Shown: positions 44,099-51,945 of the stretch, piece by piece | Position numbering within the stretch: position 1 is the first letter of the stretch | How the letters are laid out: every line of letters starts with the position of its first letter | DNA from: Maritalea porphyrae | GTDB lineage: Bacteria; Pseudomonadota; Alphaproteobacteria; Rhizobiales; Devosiaceae | Length of the DNA stretch: 64,000 nucleotides | Reading direction: 5' to 3' | Assembly: GCF_030159895.1 (NCBI RefSeq) | Contig: NZ_BSNI01000002.1 | Coordinates: 1,204,306-1,268,305, forward strand | The notes under the pieces: model-generated | The model's database searches: none | Seen by the model: the letters and a program-made list of their open reading frames with translations, nothing else | What the model was told of the DNA's origin: nothing | Made by a program: the position numbers and the translations under genes

Positions 44099-45166
44099 TT
44101 AGCTGGCCGCTTGCTCGGGTGTTTTCGCCCGTTGCACCATGCCAAATAGATCGCGTGGATCGTCAGGGTCAGCGATCATATCAAGATCTTCGTAGAACCC
44201 TGTTTCCTTATAATGGTCGCGCAAATAACGAAGTGCCGAAAAGTCCTCGACTGCAAAGCCCACGCCATCAAATAAGGTGATCTGGCCATCGCTGGTGCGA
44301 CCCTCTTTTTGTCCCGTAATGACTTCCCACAATTCAGTCACCGGATAATCATCGTCGAGCTGCTGAATTTCGCCTTCGATGCGGGTTTGTGGCGTATATT
44401 CCACAAAGATGCCGGAGCGCAGCAAAATGTCTTTGTGCAACTCTGTTTTGCCCGGGCAGTCGCCGCCAATCGCGTTGATATGCAAGCCAGAGCCAACCAT
44501 ATTGTCCGTGAGGATCGTGGCATATTGCTTGTCGGCAGTGCAGGTGGTGACAATTTGCGCGCCTTCAAGTGCCTCTTGTGATGAGGTGCAGCTCACCACA
44601 TTCAAGCCGCGACCCGCCAAGTTACGCGCACACTTTTCTGTCGCTGCCGGATCGATATCGTAAAGTCGAACTTCCTCAATGCCCAAAATGGTTTTGAAAG
44701 CCAGCGCTTGAAATTCTGATTGCGCGCCATTGCCGATCATCGCCATCACTTTGGCGTTCTTGGCTGCCAAATGCTTTGCCGCAACGGCAGATGTGGCGGC
44801 GGTACGCAGCGCGGTCAAAATCGTCATTTCTGAGAGCAAAACAGGATAGCCTGTTTCAACATCCGCTAACATGCCGAAAGCGGTTACTGTTTGCAGACCT
44901 TCTTTGGTGTTGGCTGGGTGGCCGTTCACATATTTAAAGCCGTAAACTTCCCCGTCGCTTGTGGGCATCAACTCGATCACGCCCTTTTCAGAATGGGAAG
45001 GGACCCGAGGCGTCTTGTCGAACAATTCCCACCGTTTGAAATCGTCTTCAACATATTCGGCAATGCCCTTAAGCATTTTTTCCACGCCGATCTGCAACAC
45101 GATTTTCATCATGTGATCTACGCTCACAAAGGGAACAATGTTTAGCGAATTGGGGTCAAATTTCAT
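44099..45166 (-). CDS. Ornithine cyclodeaminase / mu-crystallin family protein
   Basis: The 355-residue protein matches ornithine cyclodeaminase: GFKYVNGHPANT, SEMTILTALRTAATSAVAAKHLA, MIGNGAQSEFQALAF (NAD loop) and INAIGGDCPGKTEL. The length of about 350 fits true cyclodeaminases, which turn L-ornithine into L-proline and ammonia. It is divergent from an Lrp-type regulator that probably responds to an amino acid and controls it. Confidence 0.92.
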   Translation of the reverse strand: MKFDPNSLNIVPFVSVDHMMKIVLQIGVEKMLKGIAEYVEDDFKRWELFDKTPRVPSHSEKGVIELMPTSDGEVYGFKYVNGHPANTKEGLQTVTAFGMLADVETGYPVLLSEMTILTALRTAATSAVAAKHLAAKNAKVMAMIGNGAQSEFQALAFKTILGIEEVRLYDIDPAATEKCARNLAGRGLNVVSCTSSQEALEGAQIVTTCTADKQYATILTDNMVGSGLHINAIGGDCPGKTELHKDILLRSGIFVEYTPQTRIEGEIQQLDDDYPVTELWEVITGQKEGRTSDGQITLFDGVGFAVEDFSALRYLRDHYKETGFYEDLDMIADPDDPRDLFGMVQRAKTPEQAAS

Positions 45167-45189
45167 TGGTTTATGGCCCTGTAGTTACA

Positions 45190-45205
45190 ACCCGTTTGAA
45201 CGGGT
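45190..45205. promoter_or_regulatory. Inverted repeat before the cyclodeaminase gene
   Basis: ACCCGTT, TG, AACGGGT lies 24 bases upstream of the cyclodeaminase start. It may be a leader hairpin or an operator. Confidence 0.4.
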
Positions 45206-45261
45206 GAATGAACAAAGGACAATTCTAACGCGCGAAAATATCAATGAAAATGGCAAAAGCT

Positions 45262-45275
45262 TGCAAAAATTTGCA
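45262..45275. promoter_or_regulatory. Lrp-type operator candidate
   Basis: TGCAAA-AA-TTTGCA is a perfect inverted repeat midway between the divergent cyclodeaminase and lrp genes. It is a likely binding site for the Lrp-family protein. Confidence 0.55.
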
Positions 45276-45323
45276 GGATACTGTTAAAATTCACACCGAA
45301 GATTAAGCAAAGTGATAGGCGTC

Positions 45324-45761
45324 ATGCAAAACGACAAATTCATCCTTGATTCCTTAGACCATGAATTGGTGTCGCTTTTGCGCTCAGATGGGCGTGCTTC
45401 TTTGGCCAAACTGGCCGAAGTGCTTAAGGTGTCGCGCGGCACGGTGCAAAACCGCCTTGATCGGTTGATGGCGTCTGGCACTTTGCTGGGTTTCACGGTG
45501 CGTATGCGCGAAGATTATGACAATGATCAGGTGCGCGCGATCATGATGATTGAAATTGCGGGCAAATCGACTGCAGACATTGTGCGCAAACTGCGTGGCC
45601 TGCCCGAAGTGCGCTCGATCCATTCCACCAATGGCAATTGGGATTTGATCGCCGAAATCCACACCGGTTCTTTGTCCGAGTTCGACAATGTCTTGCGCAA
45701 GGTGCGCATGATCGACGGGATATTGAATTCCGAAACAAACTTACAGCTCGCGGCGATGTAG
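45324..45761 (+). CDS. Lrp/AsnC family transcriptional regulator
   Basis: The 145-residue protein has the Lrp-type HTH (LDHELVSLLRSDGRASLAKLAEVLKVSRGTVQNRLDRL) and a C-terminal RAM ligand-binding domain. These proteins assemble as octamers and sense amino acids. It is divergent from ornithine cyclodeaminase, so ornithine or arginine is a likely effector. ATG 45324 is preferred; a GTG at 45312 would add 4 residues. Confidence 0.92.
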   Translation: MQNDKFILDSLDHELVSLLRSDGRASLAKLAEVLKVSRGTVQNRLDRLMASGTLLGFTVRMREDYDNDQVRAIMMIEIAGKSTADIVRKLRGLPEVRSIHSTNGNWDLIAEIHTGSLSEFDNVLRKVRMIDGILNSETNLQLAAM

Positions 45762-45800
45762 GTGCAAAGGAAATAGCGCCAGTTTTGAGCCCCAATTGGC

Positions 45801-45938
45801 GGGGGTGCCGGGGAAGCACCGAAGGTGCGACGGCGGCAAGAAAGAAGCAGTCGGGGTGCCGGGAAAGCACAGATTGTGCGACGGCGGCAAGAAAAAAGCA
45901 GTCGGGGGTGCCGGGAAAGCACTGAAGGTGCGACGGCG
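45801..45938. repeat. Tandem structured repeat array 1 (three units)
   Basis: Three head-to-tail units (45801-45852, 45853-45903, 45904-45938, the last shortened) share GGGGTGCCGGGRAAGCAC, a short loop, then GTGCGACGGCGGCAAG and AAGCAGTC. Each unit folds as outer stem GCCG/CGGC, an asymmetric GGRAA/GA internal loop and an inner 5-bp stem closed by a 3-base loop. The innermost pair is C-G, A-T or T-G in the three copies. The same core occurs at 49968-50100. Confidence 0.8.
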
Positions 45939-46118
45939 AATTTCCCCTTCGTCACCGGCAGACTTGACCTGAGGGCTAATGCAAAGTCAGTTTTGTGGAT
46001 AAAATGACGTCATCCATCTGCAATTCAAATGGCACGCTAAGCATGTTCAGCTCGATATCTATTGTCGCCAGTGGTTGCCGAGGCGGAAATTGCTTAGAGC
46101 TGAGATTTGAAGGAAGAG
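45939..46118. other. Intergenic, no gene seen
   Basis: This stretch after repeat array 1 has no convincing frame or RNA. TGACGTCA (46006-46013) is a short palindrome. Confidence 0.5.
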
Positions 46119-46781
46119 TCAGCGGCTGAATTCCATCAAAATTCCGAGCAGCAAGGTTTCGAATTCAGCCAGAATTTCCGGTGAGCGTATATCCAGTTTG
46201 CTGTGGTAGTTTTGGAATTCTTCAACCGAGAGCCTGCCTTCGGTCAGGTCAAGTAGGGCGGTATAGCTGGTTTCCAATACCAGATCAGCATCGTTCATTG
46301 TGCGAACTTCCGTCCTTGCGATGCCGTTGGCGATGGTCAAAGCGATGGTTTCGCCATCCACAATAAGCACCGCGTCGAAACCCATTTCGGGTGTTACGAC
46401 CCGTTTTGCTGCGGCACCCAACGTCGTTGCGACAGTCCGTAGGTTGCCTGGTTTAACCACCTTTCCCACTGGCGGAAATACTGCGCCGAAACGAGCAAGT
46501 TCGAAGATGATGTCCGAACTGCGTTCCCCTAGCGGGGTTAACTGATAGAGTGTCACGCCGTAATTGCTTTCCACTTGAGTAATCAGCTCATCCTCCATCA
46601 GTGCGGCAAGTCGATCAGTGAGCAGATTGGCGGCGATTCCGACTAAACCACGTTGCAGTTCCGAAAAGCGCGCAGGCCCCGCGAGAAGGTCCCGCAGGAT
46701 CAAGAGGGACCAGCGGTCGCCCACGCGATCGAGCGCGCGGGAGATTGGGCAAAGGAGCTTGTAACTTCGACGGTTGGGCAT
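46119..46781 (-). CDS. HxlR family regulator with C-terminal SCP2-like domain
   Basis: The 220-residue protein has an HxlR winged helix at residues 1-100 (CPISRALDRVGDRWSLLILRDLLAGPARFSELQRGL) and a C-terminal part that resembles a sterol-carrier-like ligand domain (MGFDAVLIVDGETIALTIANG). HxlR proteins often sense reactive electrophiles or oxidants. It is divergent from the NmrA-like gene and probably controls it. Confidence 0.88.
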   Translation of the reverse strand: MPNRRSYKLLCPISRALDRVGDRWSLLILRDLLAGPARFSELQRGLVGIAANLLTDRLAALMEDELITQVESNYGVTLYQLTPLGERSSDIIFELARFGAVFPPVGKVVKPGNLRTVATTLGAAAKRVVTPEMGFDAVLIVDGETIALTIANGIARTEVRTMNDADLVLETSYTALLDLTEGRLSVEEFQNYHSKLDIRSPEILAEFETLLLGILMEFSR

Positions 46782-46800
46782 AGGGCCTCACAAAAACGTT

Positions 46801-46824
46801 ACTTTAAAAAATAAAGTGATCACT
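46801..46824. promoter_or_regulatory. Operator-like palindromes in the hxlR/nmrA region
   Basis: ACTTTA-N5-TAAAGT (46801-46817) overlaps AGTGATCACT (46815-46824). Both are inverted repeats between divergent start codons and suit an HxlR dimer. Confidence 0.5.
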
Positions 46825-46861
46825 CTATTTGTCTAACCAACTTGTAGTCGGGAGAAAACAG

Positions 46862-47971
46862 ATGTCAACGTCAACCAAAATCCTCGTTACCTCTGCAACT
46901 GGTCATATCGGTCAGCATGCTGTGCGCTTGCTTGTTGAGTGCGGCTATCAGGTGCGCGCATTCGTTCGGCGTGATGACTGGCGTTCACGGGCCCTTGCGG
47001 AAATAGGCGCTGAGGTCTTCATCGGAAACCTTTATGATTTTCGTGATTTGTCCGACGCGATGATCGGCGTACAGCGTGTTTTCCACATACCGCCTTTTGC
47101 GCCGCATCTGCTGCACAACACCATGCTGACCTGTCTGGCGGCGCAGGAAGCGGGGGTCGAGGCGATGGTGTTGTTGTCGGGCTGGAATCCTAATCCGTCG
47201 CATCCGTCCCTGCTGACGCGCGAACATTGGATTGCAAACAATGTGGCGCGTTGGATGCCCAATGTGGATGTTATTCATCTGACCCCGGGGATATTCGCTT
47301 TCACCTACCTACTGACGATTTCTGTGACGCGGCGTCTCGGGGTGCTCCCCTTGCCATTCGGGGAAGGACTAAACGCGCCTGTTTCCGAACGCGATATTGC
47401 ACGCTCAGGAGTTGCGTTGCTCAAGGAACCCAAGAAATACGCAGGGACGACGTGGCGGCCGACCGGCCCACAACTGCTCTCCTCCGCCGATGTCGCTGAG
47501 GTCCTCAGCGATGTTCTTGGTCGCACGATCAAATACCAACCAATCTCATTCAGGATGTTCACCAAGGCCGCGCGCGCAATGGGCGCAGCGGAGTTCGACA
47601 TGCACAATTTGCGGCACTATGCTGAGGAGATCGAACAGGGTGCCTTCGCCATCGGCGCGCCGACCAATCATGTCGCGCAACTCACCGGTAGCCCTGCTGA
47701 GAGCTTTAGAGAGACCGCTGCGTATTATGCTGCTGATGTGCGCCGGCTCGCGCCCAATCTGCGCGAACTGTCCACGCTTGGCGCGTTGCTCTTCATGTTG
47801 AAAATCCTGCTGACGCCCGCACCCGACTTCATGGCTTTCGAAGCCGCAGAGGGTTCGACTCGCATCGCCGATCCTAAGCCGGGGCACAAAAACGCCGAGT
47901 GGCAAGCCGCTGCCATGACTGGGCGACTGTCCATTTTAGGCCCGCGCGCCCCCAAAACCAATATGATGTAG
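46862..47971 (+). CDS. NmrA-like NAD(P)-binding protein
   Basis: The 369-residue protein is an atypical SDR of the NmrA/HSCARG type. The loop VTSATGHIGQHAVRLL binds NAD(P), followed by YQVRAFVRRDDWRSRAL. It lacks a clear YxxxK pair, so it may sense redox state or act as a reductase. Its C-terminal 60 residues (FMLKILLTPAPDFMAFEAAE) extend beyond the usual NmrA length of about 290. GGGAGAA precedes ATG 46862. Confidence 0.85.
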   Translation: MSTSTKILVTSATGHIGQHAVRLLVECGYQVRAFVRRDDWRSRALAEIGAEVFIGNLYDFRDLSDAMIGVQRVFHIPPFAPHLLHNTMLTCLAAQEAGVEAMVLLSGWNPNPSHPSLLTREHWIANNVARWMPNVDVIHLTPGIFAFTYLLTISVTRRLGVLPLPFGEGLNAPVSERDIARSGVALLKEPKKYAGTTWRPTGPQLLSSADVAEVLSDVLGRTIKYQPISFRMFTKAARAMGAAEFDMHNLRHYAEEIEQGAFAIGAPTNHVAQLTGSPAESFRETAAYYAADVRRLAPNLRELSTLGALLFMLKILLTPAPDFMAFEAAEGSTRIADPKPGHKNAEWQAAAMTGRLSILGPRAPKTNMM

Positions 47972-48016
47972 CCTCAAACTACATATTAATCTCAACCGCC
48001 AGAATAGGAGGACGAC

Positions 48017-48559
48017 ATGTCCACCCACGCAATATTTCTCGACCGAAATGCACGGATTGCTGAGACCTTCGAACACGGCGAGATGCCCGCTTTACCGTCT
48101 TTGAACACCATGGTTCTGACCTGTATAGACGCACGGGTGGACCCGGCCCACGTGCTGGGTGTCGACCTTGGCGAGGTTGTTGTTTTTCGCAATAATGGCG
48201 GTCGGGTCACACCGGGGTTCATCGATGAGCTTTCCGCGTTGTCAGCTATGGTCAAACGGATGACAGGGGCACAACAGGACCCAAGCTTTGCCGTTGTCTT
48301 GATGCAACACACCAATTGCGGTGCGCAGAGCTTGGCTGACCCCGCTTTCGCCGCTGAGATCAAGACCACACTAGATGTGGATGTCTCAGCGATGGCCATC
48401 ACCAACCAGAATACGGACCTGATTGCGGACATCGACCGGCTAACTGCGGCGGAAAAAATCCCCGGTTCAATCACAGTATCTGCGCTGCTTTACGACGTTC
48501 AAACAGGCAAAGCGTCGGAAGTCGCTGCCCCAAAAACACTCGATGAATTGCGCACGTAA
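48017..48559 (+). CDS. Beta-class carbonic anhydrase-like protein
   Basis: The 180-residue protein has the zinc ligands of beta carbonic anhydrases: CIDAR (C36, with the D38-R40 dyad) and HTNC (H98, C101). The N-terminal part is shorter than in typical beta enzymes, as in the small mycobacterial/actinobacterial group. It should interconvert CO2 and bicarbonate in the cytosol. A strong AGGAGG site precedes the ATG. It may be cotranscribed with the NmrA-like gene 45 bases upstream. Confidence 0.88.
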   Translation: MSTHAIFLDRNARIAETFEHGEMPALPSLNTMVLTCIDARVDPAHVLGVDLGEVVVFRNNGGRVTPGFIDELSALSAMVKRMTGAQQDPSFAVVLMQHTNCGAQSLADPAFAAEIKTTLDVDVSAMAITNQNTDLIADIDRLTAAEKIPGSITVSALLYDVQTGKASEVAAPKTLDELRT

Positions 48560-48615
48560 ACGAATGGCCTTCAACTACTAGCAGGTCAAATTAGCCAGCA
48601 TGTAATAGCGATGGG

Positions 48616-48801
48616 ATGGGAGGCAATTTGAGAAATGCGTGCGTCGCCGCCTTCCGCGCCGAGATTAAAAAATCTTTCAAAGCCAATATTCCCCCCCTCA
48701 GCGCGCAAATCAAACAGCACGAAGATGAAATCAACAAACTCGTTTACGAACTTTTTGACCTGACACAGGACGAAATCGAGCCTTTAGAGGCCAGCATATG
48801 A
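48616..48801 (+). pseudogene. Remnant of a type II restriction-modification protein C-terminus
   Basis: The 61-codon frame ends in EDEINKLVYELFDLTQDEIEPLE. This closely resembles the common C-terminal tail (EIDxLVYELYGLTxEEIxxVE) of Eco57I/TaqI-like type IIG restriction-methyltransferases, which are around 1000 residues. Nothing upstream continues the homology in any frame that I can see, so it is a truncated relic left after deletion. A repeat-rich region follows directly. Confidence 0.6.
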
Positions 48802-48833
48802 CCTTCCCAACAAGGTTATTAACGCCAAGGTCT

Positions 48834-48940
48834 GTCATCCCCGCGCAGGCGGGGATCCAGGTCGGACTGTCGAGAAACCTGAGGGTTATAGATCTGCTTC
48901 AAATCCAGCACTGGATCCTCGGGTCAAGCCCGAGGATGAC
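48834..48940. repeat. Inverted pair of dispersed palindromic repeats
   Basis: GTCATCCCCGCGCAGGCGGG..GATCCAG at 48834-48860 and CTGGATCC..GGATGAC at 48911-48940 are opposite-facing copies of the common proteobacterial palindromic element. Each half is a hairpin: ATCCCCGC/GCGGGGAT (48837-48856) and ATCCTCGGG/CCCGAGGAT (48915-48937). Such elements are frequent between genes. Confidence 0.8.
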
Positions 48941-49148
48941 GGGGGGCGGGTTGCATCGGGTTTGTACAACTTTCACTTTTGGGCATTGTTGGTTACGGCA
49001 CGACAACTCCGGCGTGCGCACCGTTTACGGCAAAACACATCGGTTGCCACCATAGGTTCTATTGGTCCCGCATCTACCTGTCTGGCGCGAGCGCCACTTG
49101 GTTGTGCGGGACGGTGCAATTTGTCACCTCGACCTTTCCCCTCGCACC
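48941..49148. other. Intergenic, no gene supported
   Basis: Open frames pass through this segment in several phases, but none has a start, a codon pattern or a recognisable protein. Confidence 0.5.
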
Positions 49149-49197
49149 GCCCCGGACTTGATCCGGGGCCAAGTTTCCCTCCCCTTGATGGGGAGGG
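49149..49197. repeat. Two adjacent GC-rich hairpin repeats
   Basis: GCCCCGGA/TCCGGGGC (49149-49169) and CCCTCCCC/GGGGAGGG (49177-49197) are short hairpins. The first (CCCCGGACTTGATCCGGGG) is a known type of dispersed element in alphaproteobacteria. Confidence 0.7.
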
Positions 49198-49666
49198 ACT
49201 AAAGGCGGGGTGCATGGGATGCGTGCTGCGGCGGTTTTCCCTTGTGACCTTTCTTCGCTTGGATGAGCTTTTGGGGTTCATTGTGATTTGCACCCAAAAA
49301 ACTTATCCCCGCCCTTTCAACCCATGCGAAACTGGTCTCGTCTTTCGTTTAGCCACGCAGCTTGCTGACGAGCAGGGGGTGGTCGGGTAATCCGTCAGTG
49401 GGTTCCATTGGGGGTGATCTTTTCGGAAGATGGTGATGGGTCGTGGCGACGGTTGCGGCACACGCGTTAATTGAAGCATCTGTCCAGTCAGACACCGATG
49501 GCACCTGTAAGTCGCTTGGCGGGTATTGTTTTACCGTCTTTTTGGGGCGAAAATCCCAAAATCATCCATTGGGCAAAGACCCAAAACAATATGGGTGGAG
49601 CGCAGGCAAAGGGGATAGAAGGGTGAGCACCCCGGGATAGTTTGCCTCAAGCAACGCACATCATCA
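49198..49666. other. Gene-poor stretch
   Basis: About 470 bases without a supported gene. A GTG-started frame at 49443-49640 (65 codons) has no recognisable features or ribosome-binding site. Confidence 0.5.
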
Positions 49667-49734
49667 CATGCGAGGTCATTATGGTCTCATTACAAATTTT
49701 CTAGCGCATAACGAGACGATAAAGACCTCGCATG
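49667..49734. repeat. 68-base nested palindrome
   Basis: CATGCGAGGTC (49667-49677) pairs with GACCTCGCATG (49724-49734). Six bases further in on each side GTCTC (49684-49688) pairs with GAGAC (49713-49717), around a 24-base AT-rich loop. The symmetric spacing suggests a real structure such as a recombination site, a mobile-element end or a small RNA. It has no second copy in the window. Confidence 0.6.
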
Positions 49735-49859
49735 CTGCATTTATGTCAATACGCGATGCCCACCATAGCATGGCGACCTTTGTGTTGGTTTAATTGCCTC
49801 ACGGCTCGCATCACTATTCGGCACGACGACCTAAGACCGGTCTGTTTGAATAGTTGAGC

Positions 49860-49913
49860 CTCCGGCGGGGCGCGCAAAAAGTTGCGCGGGGTCCTTGCGT
49901 TTCTAATCAAACG
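49860..49913. repeat. GC-rich hairpin element related to array 2
   Basis: GCGCAA-AAA-GTTGCGC forms a hairpin within CCTCCGGCGGGGCGCGC..GCGGGGTCC. The pattern GGCGG, GCGCAAAAA, GGGTCC recurs at about 50090-50130, so the two may be related. Confidence 0.45.
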
Positions 49914-49967
49914 CTTCGTCCATCTTGTCCCTCATTTGCTCGGAAATAGTGATGGGCACCAATCGGC

Positions 49968-50100
49968 GGGGGTGCCGGGGAAGCGGTCGTAAGACCGCGA
50001 CGGCGGCAATGTAAAATGCTCAGGGGTGCCGGGGAAGCGGTCGTAAGACCGCGACGGCGGCAATGTAAAATGCTCGGGGGTGCCGGGCCAGCCTGCGCGG
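49968..50100. repeat. Tandem structured repeat array 2 (two full units and one degenerate)
   Basis: Units at 49968-50022 and 50023-50075 are nearly identical: GGGGTGCCGGGGAAGC, then GGTC-GTAA-GACC, then GCGACGGCGGCAATG and TAAAATGCTC. A third copy begins at 50076 but diverges after GTGCCGGG. The flanks GGTGCCGGGGAAGC and GCGACGGCGGCAA equal those of array 1, while the inner stem differs in sequence but still pairs (GCGGTC/GACCGC with a GTAA tetraloop). Both arrays begin with CAATYGGCGGGGG. Confidence 0.8.
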
Positions 50101-50108
50101 CGTGAGCG

Positions 50109-50174
50109 CAAAAAAAAGAGGCAGGGTCCCGGACAACTAGGTGGCGTTCGCGCCGCACGGGCCAATCCGGGACC
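50109..50174 (-). terminator. Terminator-like hairpin after the MBL hydrolase gene
   Basis: GGTCCCGGA (50125-50133) and TCCGGGACC (50166-50174) pair, with an inner GGCG-TTCG-CGCC hairpin. On the minus strand the stem is followed after 7 bases by eight T's. It lies 8 bases after the stop of the leftward MBL gene. Confidence 0.65.
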
Positions 50175-50182
50175 AGCCATTC

Positions 50183-51142
50183 CTATTCGAATGCGGGGAA
50201 TTGCGCCAATTGCGCCACCACCGGGCCATCATGGGTGGGCACAATATTCAGGTCCGGATTGTCCTTGGCGATTTCGTGCAAAAGCGCCAAAGTACGTTCT
50301 GTCCGGGCCTTGTCATTGTCGACCATGCTCTGCACCAGCGGAATTTTTGGGTTGGCATTTTTCACGCCGGCAAGCGACCAGCTGGAATCGCCGATGAAGA
50401 AAAAACGCTTGCCCGTGCTGGTGGTGATAAAAGCGCCAACGCTGCCCGTTGTGTGGCCTTCAAGCGGCACAATCACAAAGCTTTGGTCGCCAAAAAGGTC
50501 TAGGCTTTTGTCGAACGGGCCGAACGCAATGTCGGTAAGTTCAAAGGGTTGCCAATTGGTGCCATCACGGGTCAAGTGTTCTTCAAAAATCGAAAAATGC
50601 GCCTTGGCTTCCGCCCGGGCGAATTCAAGTTCTGTTTGGCTGGTCAAAATCGGCACGCCATCAAAGTCAGGGATCACCGCTGCATGGTCCCAATGCAGGT
50701 GGGTCAGCAGTATTTTGTCGATTTTGGAGCTGTCATATCCCGCCGCATCCAAGCGCTCCTTCGCGGTCGAAGTTTTGGTGTAGGCGAACAATTGTTGCTC
50801 GAATAAATTGAAGTTTTCGGCATGTTCCGCTGCAATGTTTTCGCCAATGCCACCTTCGAGCAAAATGGTGGCGTCTGGGTGTTCAATCACGAAGCCAGAA
50901 TAAACGCTTTGATGCGCTTTGAACAAATTGCCGCCGCTGTAAATCACCGCTTCCGGGCTTTCATTGAACCCGGTCGAAAAGGCGGATAGTCGGATGGGCG
51001 AGGGGCCAGACATCGCTGGGATCGTCGCATCTAGATCGGCAAATGTTTCAACCGTGCGTGGCCAGAATTGGTAGGTGAAAAAGCCAGTGATGGCCAAAAT
51101 TAGGGCAAAGATAACGCCAAGGGAGATTTTGAGAATTCGCAT
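50183..51142 (-). CDS. MBL-fold metallo-hydrolase, membrane-anchored or exported
   Basis: The 319-residue protein has an N-terminal hydrophobic segment (ISLGVIFALILAITGFFTYQF) that is a membrane anchor or uncleaved signal. A metallo-beta-lactamase domain follows with HLHWDH, the second His in LEGHTTGSVG, an Asp in FIGDSSW and a last His in PTHDGP. Relatives include lactonases such as AiiA-like enzymes, but the substrate is unclear. ATG 51142 has AAGGAG seven bases upstream. It lies 10 bases after the TetR gene, so both form one operon. Confidence 0.88.
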   Translation of the reverse strand: MRILKISLGVIFALILAITGFFTYQFWPRTVETFADLDATIPAMSGPSPIRLSAFSTGFNESPEAVIYSGGNLFKAHQSVYSGFVIEHPDATILLEGGIGENIAAEHAENFNLFEQQLFAYTKTSTAKERLDAAGYDSSKIDKILLTHLHWDHAAVIPDFDGVPILTSQTELEFARAEAKAHFSIFEEHLTRDGTNWQPFELTDIAFGPFDKSLDLFGDQSFVIVPLEGHTTGSVGAFITTSTGKRFFFIGDSSWSLAGVKNANPKIPLVQSMVDNDKARTERTLALLHEIAKDNPDLNIVPTHDGPVVAQLAQFPAFE

Positions 51143-51152
51143 TTGATACTCC

Positions 51153-51740
51153 TTATGCGACAAGTTTTTTGAGGTGTGGTGCAGCCCTCAAGATCGGTGC
51201 GACGTCGCGCTGCGCACGCGCCAAAATCATTGCGCCTTCTACGCTGGCATAAATCAATTCTGCCAGGTCGCGCGCCTTTACGTTTGCAATGCCTGTTTGC
51301 TTTAGCGACGCAGCACAAAGGTCTATCCAATGCGCGAATGCGCTAGCGCACGCCGCGCGAATGGGTTCTGAAGAGCCTGCCATCTCCAGGTTGATCGTGG
51401 TGATCGGGCAGCCCTTGTTAAAGTCCGATTGCGCAAGATTTTGTGCAAACCGCGCAAGCAAAATGTCGATAAATTGATCAACACTCTTTGCGGAAGACGT
51501 CGCTTCACCCAAATCCGTCGCAACTTGATGTTTCGCCGCGTCAATCACCGCAACGGCAATCTGCTCTTTGCCCTTTGGGAAATGGTAGTAGAGCGACCCT
51601 TTGGGCAAGTCGCCGACAGCGCAAATCTCGTTCAGGCCAACCGCGTGATACCCTTTTTCGTGAAACAGTGTCGCCGCAACGCCAACCAGTTTCTCGCGGG
51701 TTATCTCGCCTTTGGTCTTCTTGTTTATTTGCGCGGTCAT
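51153..51740 (-). CDS. TetR family transcriptional regulator (LmrA/YxaF-like)
   Basis: The 195-residue protein has the TetR HTH (ATLFHEKGYHAVGLNEICAVGDLPKGSLYYHFPKGKEQI) and a C-terminal domain with GCPITTINLEMAG, typical of the LmrA/YxaF subgroup. It heads the operon with the MBL hydrolase. A TAGACCAGTCTA palindrome upstream is its likely operator, so it should repress itself and the hydrolase until a ligand binds. Confidence 0.92.
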   Translation of the reverse strand: MTAQINKKTKGEITREKLVGVAATLFHEKGYHAVGLNEICAVGDLPKGSLYYHFPKGKEQIAVAVIDAAKHQVATDLGEATSSAKSVDQFIDILLARFAQNLAQSDFNKGCPITTINLEMAGSSEPIRAACASAFAHWIDLCAASLKQTGIANVKARDLAELIYASVEGAMILARAQRDVAPILRAAPHLKKLVA

Positions 51741-51787
51741 AAATCACCTCACTCCATCTACTCTCAACCGATTTCTATCGCAATAAA

Positions 51788-51801
51788 ATAGACCAGTCTA
51801 T
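51788..51801. promoter_or_regulatory. TetR operator candidate
   Basis: ATAGAC-CA-GTCTAT is an inverted repeat 47 bases before the TetR start. TAGAC..GTCTA sites are typical for regulators of the LmrA/YxaF kind. Confidence 0.7.
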
Positions 51802-51945
51802 ATAAAAATGATTGAGGTTGAAGTGTGGTTGTGTTGAAGTTGGGCGCCTGCTACGTTTTGTGTTGCGGTTGGCAACGATCTTCTGTTCACGTCATGTGTT
51901 GCGGTGCGTAGTTTTCAGGCCTCAACGACACAGTTTGGTCGCGCT

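Noticed and set aside
48962-49390. 142-codon forward frame as a gene
   Set aside because: It runs across known palindromic repeats and shows no protein family or ribosome-binding site.
49443-49640. 65-codon GTG-started frame
   Set aside because: No ribosome-binding site, no recognisable domain, and it lies within a repeat-rich gene-poor stretch.
45801-50100. The repeat arrays as CRISPR arrays
   Set aside because: Units follow each other without unique spacers, the unit itself varies in the stem, and there are no cas genes.
49907-50158. Reverse-strand frame with a repeated PSRSYDRFPGTP peptide as a repeat protein
   Set aside because: The peptide repeat is only the translation of DNA array 2; there is no start site and the structure-keeping changes alter the amino acids freely.
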